Shown: in pieces, positions 8,937 to 17,951 of the stretch
How the letters are laid out: each line of letters opens with the position of its first letter
How positions within the stretch are numbered: position 1 is the first letter of the stretch
Origin: a virus
IMG/VR virus record: IMGVR_UViG_3300021168_000016
Span: 1-64,000 of that record
Reading direction: 5' to 3' (one strand)
Length of the DNA stretch: 64,000 nt
Made by a program: the position numbers and the translations under genes
The notes under the pieces: model-generated
Told to the model about the DNA's origin: nothing
The model's database searches: none
What the model saw: only the letters and a program-made list of their open reading frames with translations

Positions 8937-9790
8937 TAGAGAAGTACCGAATGGAATTTCAATTCTTCCATGGACCAGATGGCTGCATAATCCTCTGCGA
9001 GATTACTCCATGAATCATCCGTGAATGCGCATCTGTACATGAAGCCGCCAGTCCATGATATATTCTGTCCGCCTGTAGGAATATGTCCCGCAGTAAATGT
9101 TATAGTACCATACTGATCAGGCCCAGTATAATTAGTTACGGGAGTACTCAGACTACCTGCAACGTAGATATTTGGGTTGAAGACAAAGTTCTGCATTAAA
9201 TCCTGTGCTCCTCCACTAACTATTGATCTAACCATTGAGAAGGCTGCTGTCGTTCCATCACCTGTCCCTATAGATTGTGAAGTTGATAGTACAGGTACAG
9301 CAGAAGGCGTGAATACAGCGGCACTAGTTTGTCCTACCCAAGTATGTGAGTTATCTGGAGTCTGTGCAATGTTCCATGGACCAATTGTAAGCTGATTAGC
9401 TGCTACAGTTATTTCTGCTACTGTTGCTCCTGTAGTTGTCTGGATAACGGTTTCACGTGTAATAAAACGTCCGCTAGTTAACGTTCCTGCAACCGTAAAG
9501 CTGCCTTCAATGTTATCATATGGATGTAAGAATAACCAATCAGAAGCAGCGCCCTGTACTCCCATGTAGAAGTTTATCAGTTGCTGCCAAGGGGTATTTA
9601 CTCCTTGATTATCTCCAGCTAAGTATGCTACGTCTATGCTGAAATCCCAGAGAGGGAACTGCATTGTAGGAATACGAATCTGTCCTCTTCCTGACGCTGA
9701 AGTTTGTGTGATCGTATTAAAACGAGGAGTTTGCTTGATTGGAAATCCAACTGCTGATCCGAAAGTAAGCGGGAAAATTAAAAGGCTCAT
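8936..9790 (-). CDS. Distal tail protein, DUF2460-like
   Basis: 284 residues. The pattern FPLTFGSAVGFPIKQTPRFN, then WQQLINFYMGVQGAASDWLF followed by HPYD, is the hallmark of DUF2460 (GTA gp12) distal tail proteins. A beta-rich insertion at about residues 105-175 contains a segment (TWVGQTSAAVFTPS) that closely resembles one in the 1702-residue tail-tip protein (TWVGQTSSAVYTPT), so the two share a duplicated accessory domain. Overlaps the tape measure gene stop by 4 bases. Confidence 0.85.
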   Translation of the reverse strand: MSLLIFPLTFGSAVGFPIKQTPRFNTITQTSASGRGQIRIPTMQFPLWDFSIDVAYLAGDNQGVNTPWQQLINFYMGVQGAASDWLFLHPYDNIEGSFTVAGTLTSGRFITRETVIQTTTGATVAEITVAANQLTIGPWNIAQTPDNSHTWVGQTSAAVFTPSAVPVLSTSQSIGTGDGTTAAFSMVRSIVSGGAQDLMQNFVFNPNIYVAGSLSTPVTNYTGPDQYGTITFTAGHIPTGGQNISWTGGFMYRCAFTDDSWSNLAEDYAAIWSMEELKFHSVLL

Positions 9791-12700
9791 ATGTTGAATC
9801 CTTTCCTTCTCAACTTACTTTGTAGATGGGTAAACATTTCATCTCCATGTTTAGAGACATCAAAGTTACCATTTACTATAGGAGCAAATTGGTACTGTAG
9901 TCTGCCGATAGAGTTGCCTGAAGCTGTATTAGAAGTATTAGTTGAAATACCTCCGCCTGAAATCATACCCTGTAGTCCTTTACTGATATGTGCAGGAAGA
10001 ATCATTTCGTTCTTATGAGCTAGCACGTTCATATCTGACGACAGTACTGCTCCTTTTTCAGCTGCTGCTGCGGGAAGGAAAGCCATTGCTGCTGCAGACA
10101 TGGCTGCACCGAAGCCCGGAGCTCCCATATCGATTGGCCAAGGAGCTCCTGCCCAGGACGCTACGCCGGCTGCTCCAGCCTCAGCTGCGTGCGCTGTGAT
10201 AATGCTAGCAGATGCTACAGACTGTGATATCTTCATTCCAAGCAGTGTCATAAGCCAGTTCTCAAGCATCACAAGACCCATCTTGACGAACTGTTCTGCT
10301 AAGGTTGCTACTAGTTGCGCTCCCATATTCTGCATGGCTCGAACGAAACTGCCACCATGTAGAATCCATTGTCCAACAGAATTACTGAATTGTTGATTAA
10401 CAGATGTAAGAGCATGCTCCCAACTCATTTTGAATTGATCTGTGAAAGACTTCCAAGATAAACCGGCAGTGAGTTCTTTATTCATCATGTCAGTAAAGAA
10501 CCCTTTTGCAGTAATATCTAGTTTGCTAAATGCTTGATTCGTACTTTCTAATAGTTGCTGGTATCTCCGCCATAATGATGTTTGTTGTTCTAAGTCTTTA
10601 TCGAGACCTTGAAGCTTCTGTGCTGAGTTATTAAAATCCTGCGATCCCGGAGCTTGTGTCTGCTGGGTAGCAGCTGTTTTACTAATTTCACCTTCAGTAG
10701 CATCTACTGCTGCCTTGGCAGAAGCGGTTTTCTTCTCAAGTAAGGCTATTGATGCCTGTAAGTTCTTCCTCTCCTGATTACTACCAATATCATGTTCTTC
10801 GAACAGACGTTCATATGCTTTTATCTGTTCCTGTACTCCACGAAGCTCTTCATTTTGTCCCCTGACCTGAAGTGTATCAGCTCTACCACTAGCAGTTTTT
10901 ATAGCTTCATCACGCTTCTTCATTGCTTCATCGAATGCCTTATTAGTCTCATCAAGCATTCGCTTTTCAGCAATGGCTACTGCTTCTTCTTCATCTAGCT
11001 GCTTACTTTTCTCAGCCATCAATCTAGAATGGCCATCACGCTCAATTCTTACTAGTGCTGCTTGATGAGCCGTGTAAGCTAATTCAAGCTCTTTCCTATC
11101 TTCAAAGATTGCTGTACCTTGTTCAGGACCCGGTTTCTTTAATTCATCAGTCTGTTTTTTCCTCTCAAGAGCAGCTACGTGTGCATTATATTGATCGTTT
11201 TCGGCTTTAACCTGATTTAGCGTTTCTGTCGCAAGCAGTGATTGTTTAGTAAACGAATATCTTACATCTGCCTGTGCTTTACTTTCGCCTGCCCTTACGT
11301 GGCTAGCTACTTGGAGCTCAAGTGCCGCCTGTTGCGCGCGGAGTAAACTCTGTGCATTCTCTTTAGCAATCTGAACTGCTTGTTCGCCCTGCTTGTCACT
11401 AATTTTATCTGCAGCTTCACTCTCAGTAAGTGCTGTTGCGCGAGCCACATCCTCCATACCGAGTATTGCTGCTTTTTGCCTGTCCTCATCAGCCTGCTGC
11501 TCTTTCTTTATAGCAAGAATGTGAGCTTCTATGGGAGTGATTGTACCGCTTTCCTGCGCATTTATTTCAGCAAATGCTCCTATTGCTTCAGCTCTCATCT
11601 CCTCGAGAGCTTTGACCATTGCTATCTTCTGCTGTTCGAAAGGAAGATTTTGTAATTCTTTCGGAGTAGGAAGTATGTTTGTCTGTAACGTTCCCGAAAG
11701 TAATTTCTTAGCTTCATCTGCTGATGCACTTATTAAATCATTGAAATTCTTTACTGCTAAGAAATTCTTAGCGGCATTATCATATCGATTATTTAATTCT
11801 TTTAGTTGCCCTTGAGTTAAACCCTGTTCAGAAGTTAGTATCTGAAGCGTTTTGTCTGTATAAGTTTTTACTTCATTATCAGCATCAGCCTTTGCCTTCT
11901 GGGCAGTAGCTAAATCAATTGCGGATGCCTTTTGGGCAGCAGCATCTTTTGCATTGTTATAGTTATCCTGTGCAAGTTGTAACTCTACATTCGCTTGACT
12001 TTGTGCTGCTACTAATACCTCAAGTGTTTTAAGTCTAGGATCAGCCTTCTCTTTGAAATCAGTTGTTTCTTCGTGGCCCGTAAGTGCTGCTCTAAAGAGA
12101 CCAACTTTACCTGTTTCAAGAAGTTCTAACTCTTTTTCAATTGCCCTTTCAAAAGAATCAGTTAACTTATCTACTTCTTGAGCCGACTCAATTATGGCTT
12201 CTGCTAATTTGTTTACAGCTGGACGTCCCTCAAATATAGCAATTTCATCGGTTAGTTTTAAAGTCTGTAGTTCAATGTTCTCGACATTTCTTAGACCTTG
12301 TGTTCCTAGATCATCGAATGCTACATTAGCCTTTCTAAGTGTATTCTCCATCTGCAGGAACTTATCATGCAGACCAGAGATGACTTCAGCTAATAGGATT
12401 AATCCAATAACTGGGAAAGCTGCAACTAAAACGGCGTTAACAGAAGCAATACTTCTTCCTAAGATACCAAAACCAAATCCTAACTGACCTAAACCAAGTT
12501 CATAGGCACCGGCACGACCAGCCAGATAGCCCATCATCTTTGCGTTCTCTGAGAGTCCTTGTGTATTCGCGTTAACAGCGGACGTGTTGATGTTCATCAC
12601 GTTACCGACTGTATTAACCGCGTACCCTGCTTTCTGAGCAGCAGCAGCTACAGCCTGCTGAGCAAAAGCGACAACGTGAGCGTTAGCTCCTCCCTGTAAC

Positions 12701-13428
12701 TGCGCATTAGCTAAGGCTGCTGTCGCTTGTCTCAGTGCGGCTGTTTGAGTAACACCTTGACCTAACGCTACTGTATATCGCTGCGTAGCAGCAGTTGCCA
12801 CATTTGTACTAGCTGCAGCGGCTTGTGTAGCAGCAGCAGCTACAGCCTGCTGAGTAGATACATCAAGTAGGATCTCTTCTTCTTGTGCCTCTGCGATAGC
12901 ACGAGCTTCTATAGCAGCTACACGAGCTTCATCAGCCGCAATCAATCCTGAAGATATTGCTACCAGATTTCCGGTAGCTATTGCGCGCCCTTCTATTGCA
13001 GCAGTTAATTCACCTTCAATCGTTGCTAGCTCATTATCAGAAGTTATTATCTCATCTTGGAGTTCAGCAAGACCCAATTCGGTCGAGATCAATTCTCCAA
13101 TTGAAGCTACATGTCCCCCTATTGAGACAGTCGTCGTATCTACTACATTTCTCCAAGCAGAGAACTGACTAACTGATGTAGCAAGTTCAGTATTTGTTTC
13201 TGTTAGTGCGCCGTATAAAACATTTAGTGCGTCTCCTCCTGTAGTTGCATTTCCCGAGATAGAATTTAGTGATTTCCCTAGATTCCCTATCTCTCCGGCA
13301 GCAGTCGAAGATAATTCTGAAAGGTCATTTAAAGGACTAGCTAGAGCCTGAAATGCACCTTCAGCCGCAGATGTACCTTCAAGGATATCTGAGACGTCGA
13401 ATATCGCACTTATTCTAAGTTCATCCAT
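9787..13428 (-). CDS. Tail tape measure protein
   Basis: 1213 residues, dominated by Ala/Glu/Gln/Lys-rich helical segments (about 100-290 and 440-950). There is a central hydrophobic region (about 295-360, GYLAGRAGAYELGLGQLGFG and following residues) and a second one near 1080-1150, typical of tape measures. By the common ratio of about 1.5 angstrom per residue it would specify a tail of around 180 nm. It starts one base before the end of the T chaperone frame and is followed by the distal tail protein. Confidence 0.88.
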   Translation of the reverse strand: MDELRISAIFDVSDILEGTSAAEGAFQALASPLNDLSELSSTAAGEIGNLGKSLNSISGNATTGGDALNVLYGALTETNTELATSVSQFSAWRNVVDTTTVSIGGHVASIGELISTELGLAELQDEIITSDNELATIEGELTAAIEGRAIATGNLVAISSGLIAADEARVAAIEARAIAEAQEEEILLDVSTQQAVAAAATQAAAASTNVATAATQRYTVALGQGVTQTAALRQATAALANAQLQGGANAHVVAFAQQAVAAAAQKAGYAVNTVGNVMNINTSAVNANTQGLSENAKMMGYLAGRAGAYELGLGQLGFGFGILGRSIASVNAVLVAAFPVIGLILLAEVISGLHDKFLQMENTLRKANVAFDDLGTQGLRNVENIELQTLKLTDEIAIFEGRPAVNKLAEAIIESAQEVDKLTDSFERAIEKELELLETGKVGLFRAALTGHEETTDFKEKADPRLKTLEVLVAAQSQANVELQLAQDNYNNAKDAAAQKASAIDLATAQKAKADADNEVKTYTDKTLQILTSEQGLTQGQLKELNNRYDNAAKNFLAVKNFNDLISASADEAKKLLSGTLQTNILPTPKELQNLPFEQQKIAMVKALEEMRAEAIGAFAEINAQESGTITPIEAHILAIKKEQQADEDRQKAAILGMEDVARATALTESEAADKISDKQGEQAVQIAKENAQSLLRAQQAALELQVASHVRAGESKAQADVRYSFTKQSLLATETLNQVKAENDQYNAHVAALERKKQTDELKKPGPEQGTAIFEDRKELELAYTAHQAALVRIERDGHSRLMAEKSKQLDEEEAVAIAEKRMLDETNKAFDEAMKKRDEAIKTASGRADTLQVRGQNEELRGVQEQIKAYERLFEEHDIGSNQERKNLQASIALLEKKTASAKAAVDATEGEISKTAATQQTQAPGSQDFNNSAQKLQGLDKDLEQQTSLWRRYQQLLESTNQAFSKLDITAKGFFTDMMNKELTAGLSWKSFTDQFKMSWEHALTSVNQQFSNSVGQWILHGGSFVRAMQNMGAQLVATLAEQFVKMGLVMLENWLMTLLGMKISQSVASASIITAHAAEAGAAGVASWAGAPWPIDMGAPGFGAAMSAAAMAFLPAAAAEKGAVLSSDMNVLAHKNEMILPAHISKGLQGMISGGGISTNTSNTASGNSIGRLQYQFAPIVNGNFDVSKHGDEMFTHLQSKLRRKGFNI

Positions 13429-13429
13429 A

Positions 13430-13786
13430 TTAGTTTATTTTCATGAGTTTCTTTTGAGCTTCTGCCCAAAGCATAGCTTCATGGAAGCCTTCAGGAGCTG
13501 ATCCTTCAGGAGGTAACTGTCCAAATTCTTTACTGAAGGTATGCTGGAATTCCACTTCGTCAAATTCCTTCTTCTTATTCAGACGTCCCTTTCTATTAAC
13601 TGTCACACCATGAACGAGAGTGAGTATTTCTGCTGTAGTAGGATGATCTCCCAGAAATTCGAGAAGCTCGACAACCTCGTCCAGAGTGTGTTCTTCTACT
13701 GAACGATAGTCCCAGCCGAAGGCGACACAGAGGCGTCCGTAGATTGCGCCCCACTCGATGTTGCTTCCGGCTGAATTTCCCCCTCT
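13430..13786 (-). CDS. Tail assembly chaperone T domain, read by -1 frameshift as GT fusion
   Basis: Frame -1 relative to the G gene, open from a TAG near 13,815 to a TAA at 13,430-13,432, about 118 codons after the proposed slip site. It has no start codon or ribosome-binding site of its own. The translation from 13,756 begins WGAIYGRLCVAFGWDYRSVEE and continues with a helical domain ending AEAQKKLMKIN. This matches the shape of T-type chaperones (a small domain about recognising the tape measure). The likely slip region is the A6 run (13,786-13,791) followed by GAG and the G5 run (13,779-13,783): in-frame AAA AAA GAG GGG GAA. The predicted fusion has about 208 residues. GT binds the tape measure during tail assembly. 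Confidence 0.72.
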   Translation of the reverse strand, partial: RGGNSAGSNIEWGAIYGRLCVAFGWDYRSVEEHTLDEVVELLEFLGDHPTTAEILTLVHGVTVNRKGRLNKKKEFDEVEFQHTFSKEFGQLPPEGSAPEGFHEAMLWAEAQKKLMKIN

Positions 13787-14055
13787 TTTTTCTGGACAAT
13801 AATACCAGAGGCTCTAAGGGTGAGTTGCCAAGTATTTAGAAACTCTTCGAACGTGAGCTCTTCTAGGAGTTCTTTCTTAAAGTCAGGATCGTTGCCTTGG
13901 ATGGATGCTGTAATATAAGGTGAGTAACGATCAAGCAATACAGCAATTGATCCTGAAGGAGGTTCTTTAAGTGTGTCGTTGATACGACGAAGATGCTTCA
14001 AGCGTAGCGGAGATAGTGTGTACTCTTTTCCATTGATGTTAATCTTTTCAGGCAT
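13696..14055 (-). CDS. Tail assembly chaperone G
   Basis: 119 residues. It begins MPEKININGKEYTLSPLRLK, the tail-tube-adjacent chaperone pattern of siphoviruses (a short beta strand followed by helices binding the tape measure). The last 30 residues are Ser/Thr/Gly-rich and look unlike folded protein, as expected if many ribosomes shift into the T frame before this point. AAAGGA precedes the ATG. Positioned between tail tube and tape measure, separated from the tube by a homing endonuclease and a small gene. Confidence 0.8.
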   Translation of the reverse strand: MPEKININGKEYTLSPLRLKHLRRINDTLKEPPSGSIAVLLDRYSPYITASIQGNDPDFKKELLEELTFEEFLNTWQLTLRASGIIVQKKEGEIQPEATSSGAQSTDASVSPSAGTIVQ

Positions 14056-14070
14056 GACAGGATTCCTTTC

Positions 14071-14769
14071 TTACACGAATACTGGAGTATCTTCAAACGG
14101 TATTCCAGTATAAATTCCTTTACGTTCAAGAGCAAGTCTTGTCTCTTCAGCGCGATGACAAGATGGACAGAGTGTAATACCGTTACTTACTTCGTAGCGA
14201 AGTTTCGGAAACTCTCTCCAAGGTTTAATGTGATGACAATGAAGAAAGCAATTAGCTGTAGTTGAGGATTCAGTTGGTAATTCATCCTGCGTGATACCAC
14301 AGTATTGACATGTATCATTGTCACGTTGTCTAACTGCAAGTTGCCAGACTTGGTACTTCTTTCTATACCGACCTTCGGCCGGGTGCAACTTCCAAAATTC
14401 TTCCCAGTAGGCTGTGTTCGCGGCTTTGATCTTATCTTTTCTTTCTTGTGTATGCCTATAGTTAGAAGGATTACCTCTATTTCCTGATGGCTTTCCCGTA
14501 CTAGCTATACGCATTAACTCTTTTGATTCTTCTGAATGAGTATGACCAAAATGGTTTCGGGTCCGTCTAGCATTATCTGCTTGGATAAGACTTAATTCAG
14601 CTGCTTTTTCTTCTCCAAAGAGTTCAATGTTAGTCTTACCTTTATTCCAAGCAATAATACCTTTTGGTCGTCCTCCCTTGTAAGTTTGACCAAGTGCTTT
14701 CAGAAGTAGATTATATATCTTAATCCCTAAGATATATTCATTTATTTTGGTTGGATCTTTTGGTAGCAT
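14071..14769 (-). CDS. HNH homing endonuclease with NUMOD3-type repeats
   Basis: 232 residues. The N-terminal half has NUMOD3-like DNA-binding motifs (HFGHTHSEESKELMRIASTG near 73-92, and YRHTQERKDKIKAAN near 104-118). The C-terminal HNH domain shows C154-x2-C157, H179-H180 and C201-x2-C204-H205 zinc and catalytic residues. Freestanding between tail genes, not within an intron as far as can be seen. It would cut phage DNA lacking the insertion and promote its own spread. The start codon lacks an adjacent Shine-Dalgarno sequence and lies just behind a hairpin. Confidence 0.9.
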   Translation of the reverse strand: MLPKDPTKINEYILGIKIYNLLLKALGQTYKGGRPKGIIAWNKGKTNIELFGEEKAAELSLIQADNARRTRNHFGHTHSEESKELMRIASTGKPSGNRGNPSNYRHTQERKDKIKAANTAYWEEFWKLHPAEGRYRKKYQVWQLAVRQRDNDTCQYCGITQDELPTESSTTANCFLHCHHIKPWREFPKLRYEVSNGITLCPSCHRAEETRLALERKGIYTGIPFEDTPVFV

Positions 14770-14776
14770 AAGAAGA

Positions 14777-14803
14777 ATGGGCAGGTCCTTTCTACCTACC
14801 CAT
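14777..14803 (-). promoter_or_regulatory. Hairpin in front of the first homing endonuclease
   Basis: A 10-bp stem with one G-T wobble (ATGGGTAGGT at 14,794-14,803 with ACCTGCCCAT at 14,777-14,786 on the minus strand) and a 7-base loop that contains the only AAGG-like sequence nearby. It ends seven bases before the ATG. It could be a weak terminator for the upstream gene or a translational brake on the nuclease. Confidence 0.5.
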
Positions 14804-14871
14804 CCCTATTATGTTATACCCTGAGTTTAAGAACTAAAGGACTACCTTAAAGATTCTTTCTAAGTCACTGA

Positions 14872-15147
14872 TTAGAAAGTATCTCCAAAAATAAGGCCGA
14901 GATTGTTCCCGGCATCTGTATTCGCATCGAAAGCTACATCCGCAATTTTGTTACTCTTTCTGTCTTCTAGAAAGGAGCTAGACATTTCTGCTAGCTTCTT
15001 GCAGTTCAATTCCTGCAATGTTCGGACTATTGCATCACCTGTTCTAGGTGCCCTCTCGCTTAGTCTCTCACGGTGCATGATAGTAACTACTATCGGCTTC
15101 CGCCTCGTTGGCATCTCAGCGTTCGAGTCAATTAGAGTGGGTTTCAT
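14872..15147 (-). CDS. Hypothetical small protein
   Basis: 91 residues, charged, no membrane segment. AGAGGACAAC directly precedes the ATG, which supports real translation. Basic Arg/Lys-rich middle (RERLSERAPRTGDAIVRTLQ) and an acidic C-terminus. It sits between the tail tube gene and the homing endonuclease. No family recognised. It could be a tail or host-takeover accessory. Confidence 0.55.
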   Translation of the reverse strand: MKPTLIDSNAEMPTRRKPIVVTIMHRERLSERAPRTGDAIVRTLQELNCKKLAEMSSSFLEDRKSNKIADVAFDANTDAGNNLGLIFGDTF

Positions 15148-15180
15148 GTTGTCCTCTATATCCCTATAGAGCGATCCCGG

Positions 15181-15891
15181 TTAATTTGTTGAGATCCAAA
15201 AATCCTCCAATTTGCTCGGGTAAGTCCAACTGCCAAACGTCACTGAGTTAAGCTGAATACCAAGGATCTTACTCCGGAAGTTATTCCAGACTTGGACTTG
15301 GCATACAGGAGCAAAACCCATCAACTGATTGGCCATTGTGATAGTCTTACCACGGGTAGAGTTAGTATAAGTATAGCTGATAGACATAGCAATGTTATTA
15401 TCAGCCGAACTAAAGAAATACGCCCCCGTAGAGTTGACAGTGTATACACCTACACCAGATCCAATAGCTGTAACCTGAAGCAACAAGGCTCCCGCTTTTG
15501 CGCCTCCGGCGTATAGTACACCGTTGTTCTGTGTGAAGTTGGCTCCGCCATTAGCTGCGGTTGCATTAGGTAAACCAGTAGCTCCCGTGGTAGGAGTAAT
15601 TGTCTCTCCGTCTATTGGAATTTGCGTACCAGCAGCAATTGATTGTCCCCAGAAGAGTTGATTGATGGGATCAGGATCGTAGTTAGCAATCTTTGCTTTT
15701 CCTGTCACTTCAATCTTACCGCGGGCAGTGGCAATTGGAAACTGGTATTGCGTGAACAGCTTCTTCAAGTCGCCCTTGAACTCAACAGATACTTCCTGCA
15801 AAAGTAGGCGAACAGGACTTGGATTAACAGCGAGGTTACCGGCGTTCGGTGTAGAGTAGAGCAAACCGGTACCAAACTCGATTACGGCCAT
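15181..15891 (-). CDS. Major tail tube protein
   Basis: 236 residues, beta-rich, with Gly/Ala/Thr loops. It begins MAVIEFGTGLLYSTP, and the middle contains VSVEFKGDLKKLFTQYQFP and GKIEVTGKAKIANYDP, as in tube proteins with a beta-barrel core. A strong ribosome-binding site (AAGGAGAATAAT) indicates high expression. It lies after the tail terminator-like gene and before the chaperones. An inserted domain at about 95-165 may decorate the tube surface. Assigned from position, length and fold pattern. Confidence 0.75.
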   Translation of the reverse strand: MAVIEFGTGLLYSTPNAGNLAVNPSPVRLLLQEVSVEFKGDLKKLFTQYQFPIATARGKIEVTGKAKIANYDPDPINQLFWGQSIAAGTQIPIDGETITPTTGATGLPNATAANGGANFTQNNGVLYAGGAKAGALLLQVTAIGSGVGVYTVNSTGAYFFSSADNNIAMSISYTYTNSTRGKTITMANQLMGFAPVCQVQVWNNFRSKILGIQLNSVTFGSWTYPSKLEDFWISTN

Positions 15892-15951
15892 ATTATTCTC
15901 CTTTACAGCAGATTATGTTCAGCCTACTTCGTGACAGGAACGAAGAAAGTT

Positions 15952-16422
15952 TTATACCAAAATCGTGATGGGAACGACGATTACAGCCTGTTGATCGTTG
16001 ATGCCGCTGTCGAAAAAGATTGTGCCATCGATAAAACAATGATAACAGACGCCGCCGAGAGTCAGTCTATTATTAATTGGATCAGTTTGAAAGGCTAGTT
16101 CGAAAGAATCTAACATCTGATCTGTAATCTGATCAGGATAGGTAGAAGCTGTTTTCAGACTATCCGTCCTAAAGTAAATCCAGATCGATGCGTGCCACTC
16201 TTGTTTAGTAACTCCAAAGACATGCTTCTGTTCAGAAATCTGTGGACCTCTATGCAACAACATAGCAGGCTGGCTAACTGCCGGAATCTCATCCCATAGA
16301 ACTAGACTCTGTGTAATTGTCTTCCATACAGTTTGTCCTGGTATAGATGTTGCCGGTATTGTCTTCATCAATGCTAGAAGAGCGTTAAACACTGTAGAAC
16401 GACCTGCGTGAGAGAGAGGCAT
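15952..16422 (-). CDS. Tail completion / terminator protein
   Basis: 156 residues with the layout of tail terminator (gpU-like) proteins: an N-terminal helix (RSTVFNALLALMKTIP), a central beta region with W-x-A-x-I-W-I-Y-F motif, a helix (DQITDQMLDSFELAF), and a C-terminal strand ending VIVVPITILV. The start overlaps the upstream stop by one base. It would cap the tail tube and join it to the neck. Confidence 0.7.
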   Translation of the reverse strand: MPLSHAGRSTVFNALLALMKTIPATSIPGQTVWKTITQSLVLWDEIPAVSQPAMLLHRGPQISEQKHVFGVTKQEWHASIWIYFRTDSLKTASTYPDQITDQMLDSFELAFQTDPINNRLTLGGVCYHCFIDGTIFFDSGINDQQAVIVVPITILV

Positions 16423-16952
16423 TATACAGGTTCTCCTAATACACCGGTAATGGTTTCCTGTAATCCAGTCTTAATATCACTGATGGATTCATCAAGACTA
16501 GTAGACATGAAAGGTCGTTTAACCGCAGGAGGATGCCACACAGCCGCTACTACTACACCTTTGCTGTTTAGTTCTCCCCTGAGTACATCTAATACTTGTG
16601 GACCAGCCATGAAAGCTAATGCTTTCTTATCTACAGGAACAATTCTATACCAGTGGGTGCCTCCTGTTTCGAATACTTGTGCGAAACCTGCATCAGCACC
16701 TCCTGCTGTAACTGCTCCTGTAATAAGAGCACCATCAAAAGTAGTCGGTTGTACCTGAACACTTCTAAATAACGATCCCTCACGATTCTGTAATACTTCT
16801 CCCGACAACTTCTGCTGGATCTTCTGTTGTAACTTAATCATAAGGAACGACATCTTAGCTGTTAAGGCATCAACCATTTTATTTGCTCTCAGCATTAGAG
16901 CACGAACGATTTGTCGATCTGTTCCGTTGAATGAGAACTTTATCGTAGTCAT
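16422..16952 (-). CDS. HK97 gp10-like tail/neck protein
   Basis: 176 residues. Helical N-terminus (RQIVRALMLRANKMVDALTA) followed by a segment GSLFRSVQV, then GFAQVFETGGTHWYRIVP and a C-terminal WHPPAVKRPFMSTSLDESI. The order Y/F-x-x-x-x-E-x-G followed by RPF is the HK97-gp10 family pattern. Sits between adaptor and terminator as expected. It belongs to the neck, where head and tail join. Confidence 0.8.
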   Translation of the reverse strand: MTTIKFSFNGTDRQIVRALMLRANKMVDALTAKMSFLMIKLQQKIQQKLSGEVLQNREGSLFRSVQVQPTTFDGALITGAVTAGGADAGFAQVFETGGTHWYRIVPVDKKALAFMAGPQVLDVLRGELNSKGVVVAAVWHPPAVKRPFMSTSLDESISDIKTGLQETITGVLGEPV

Positions 16953-17951
16953 TTAGTAGGCCAATGCTCTTCGTGAATAGTGTTCAATGATACGCTCAAT
17001 TCCCGGAGGCATAAACCAATCTCTATATCGAGTTGTACCGGCTACACCTTGACCACTGCTTAGTGTCTTGCTGGCAAGATCGATCCAATCTTTGCGTTCG
17101 TAGTTAATAGCTACTGCCTCCATTACTGCCTCTTGGAGATCGAAAGGGACAGATGCATACCCTGCTGTGTAGCTTACCTGTATGTTACCTTGTCCTCTTG
17201 AGAAACGTCCCGGCCATATCGTCTGTGCAGATATTTGGAACCCGGATGTATTCCATCTTAATGCGACTGCCTTAGCTGATGGATCAATATACCAACCTGA
17301 ATTAGTTAGTCCTGCCGATTGAGGAATTGTATAATTTCCAACTATAATCGATAAAATTGATACAATTGGACAGTTTCGAAGGAATAAACGACTTGCATTA
17401 TTCCCGTCATAAATCTCAACATAAGGATTAACTGAAGTAAAAGAAGACTGTCCTGTACGATTGAGAACGTATCGACTGAATGAACTAATTAGAAGTTGAA
17501 GGATACCATCATCATCTGTGTTAGTTGACTCAATTCCTAACCAAGACTTAACATCATCTAATTCGACAAGATCGGATGTTACCTGAGGGAAAACTACTAC
17601 TCCAGGAATAGACCACGTATCAACTAATGTAACGCCACTCGACGCTGTAATAACGACTAAGTAGCCAGTCAATGACTGTGCCGGATTAAATGTTGCTGGA
17701 ACCACTCCTTGATAGATACCGGAAACTCCTGGGATAGTTTCAGGTAAAGCAAGATTGCTGAAACTGGGATCTGCAATTGTTCCCGGTTGCGCTACTGGAT
17801 TTGATCGACTTCTATTTGCATAAAGTGTAGCAACAACAGTCATTCCTGTAATAGGTAAGCCTGTAGGATCAGTTAAGGTCCAGGTAATTTGTGACTGCTG
17901 TAAACATCGAAATGTCATCGAAGTAGGTGGGGCGATTGGAATCGTACTCAT
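16953..17951 (-). CDS. Head-tail adaptor (HK97 gp6-like) with N-terminal beta domain
   Basis: 332 residues, about three times the usual adaptor length. The C-terminal part from residue 126 (LVELDDVKSWLGIESTNTDD and following helices, with NYERKDWIDLASKTLSSGQG near the end) is gp6-like and fits the ring below the portal. The first 120 residues are a beta-sandwich-like domain (TWTLTDPTGLPITGMTVVAT), possibly Ig-like and exposed on the neck. The fusion of an Ig-like domain to an adaptor is uncommon. Confidence 0.78.
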   Translation of the reverse strand: MSTIPIAPPTSMTFRCLQQSQITWTLTDPTGLPITGMTVVATLYANRSRSNPVAQPGTIADPSFSNLALPETIPGVSGIYQGVVPATFNPAQSLTGYLVVITASSGVTLVDTWSIPGVVVFPQVTSDLVELDDVKSWLGIESTNTDDDGILQLLISSFSRYVLNRTGQSSFTSVNPYVEIYDGNNASRLFLRNCPIVSILSIIVGNYTIPQSAGLTNSGWYIDPSAKAVALRWNTSGFQISAQTIWPGRFSRGQGNIQVSYTAGYASVPFDLQEAVMEAVAINYERKDWIDLASKTLSSGQGVAGTTRYRDWFMPPGIERIIEHYSRRALAY

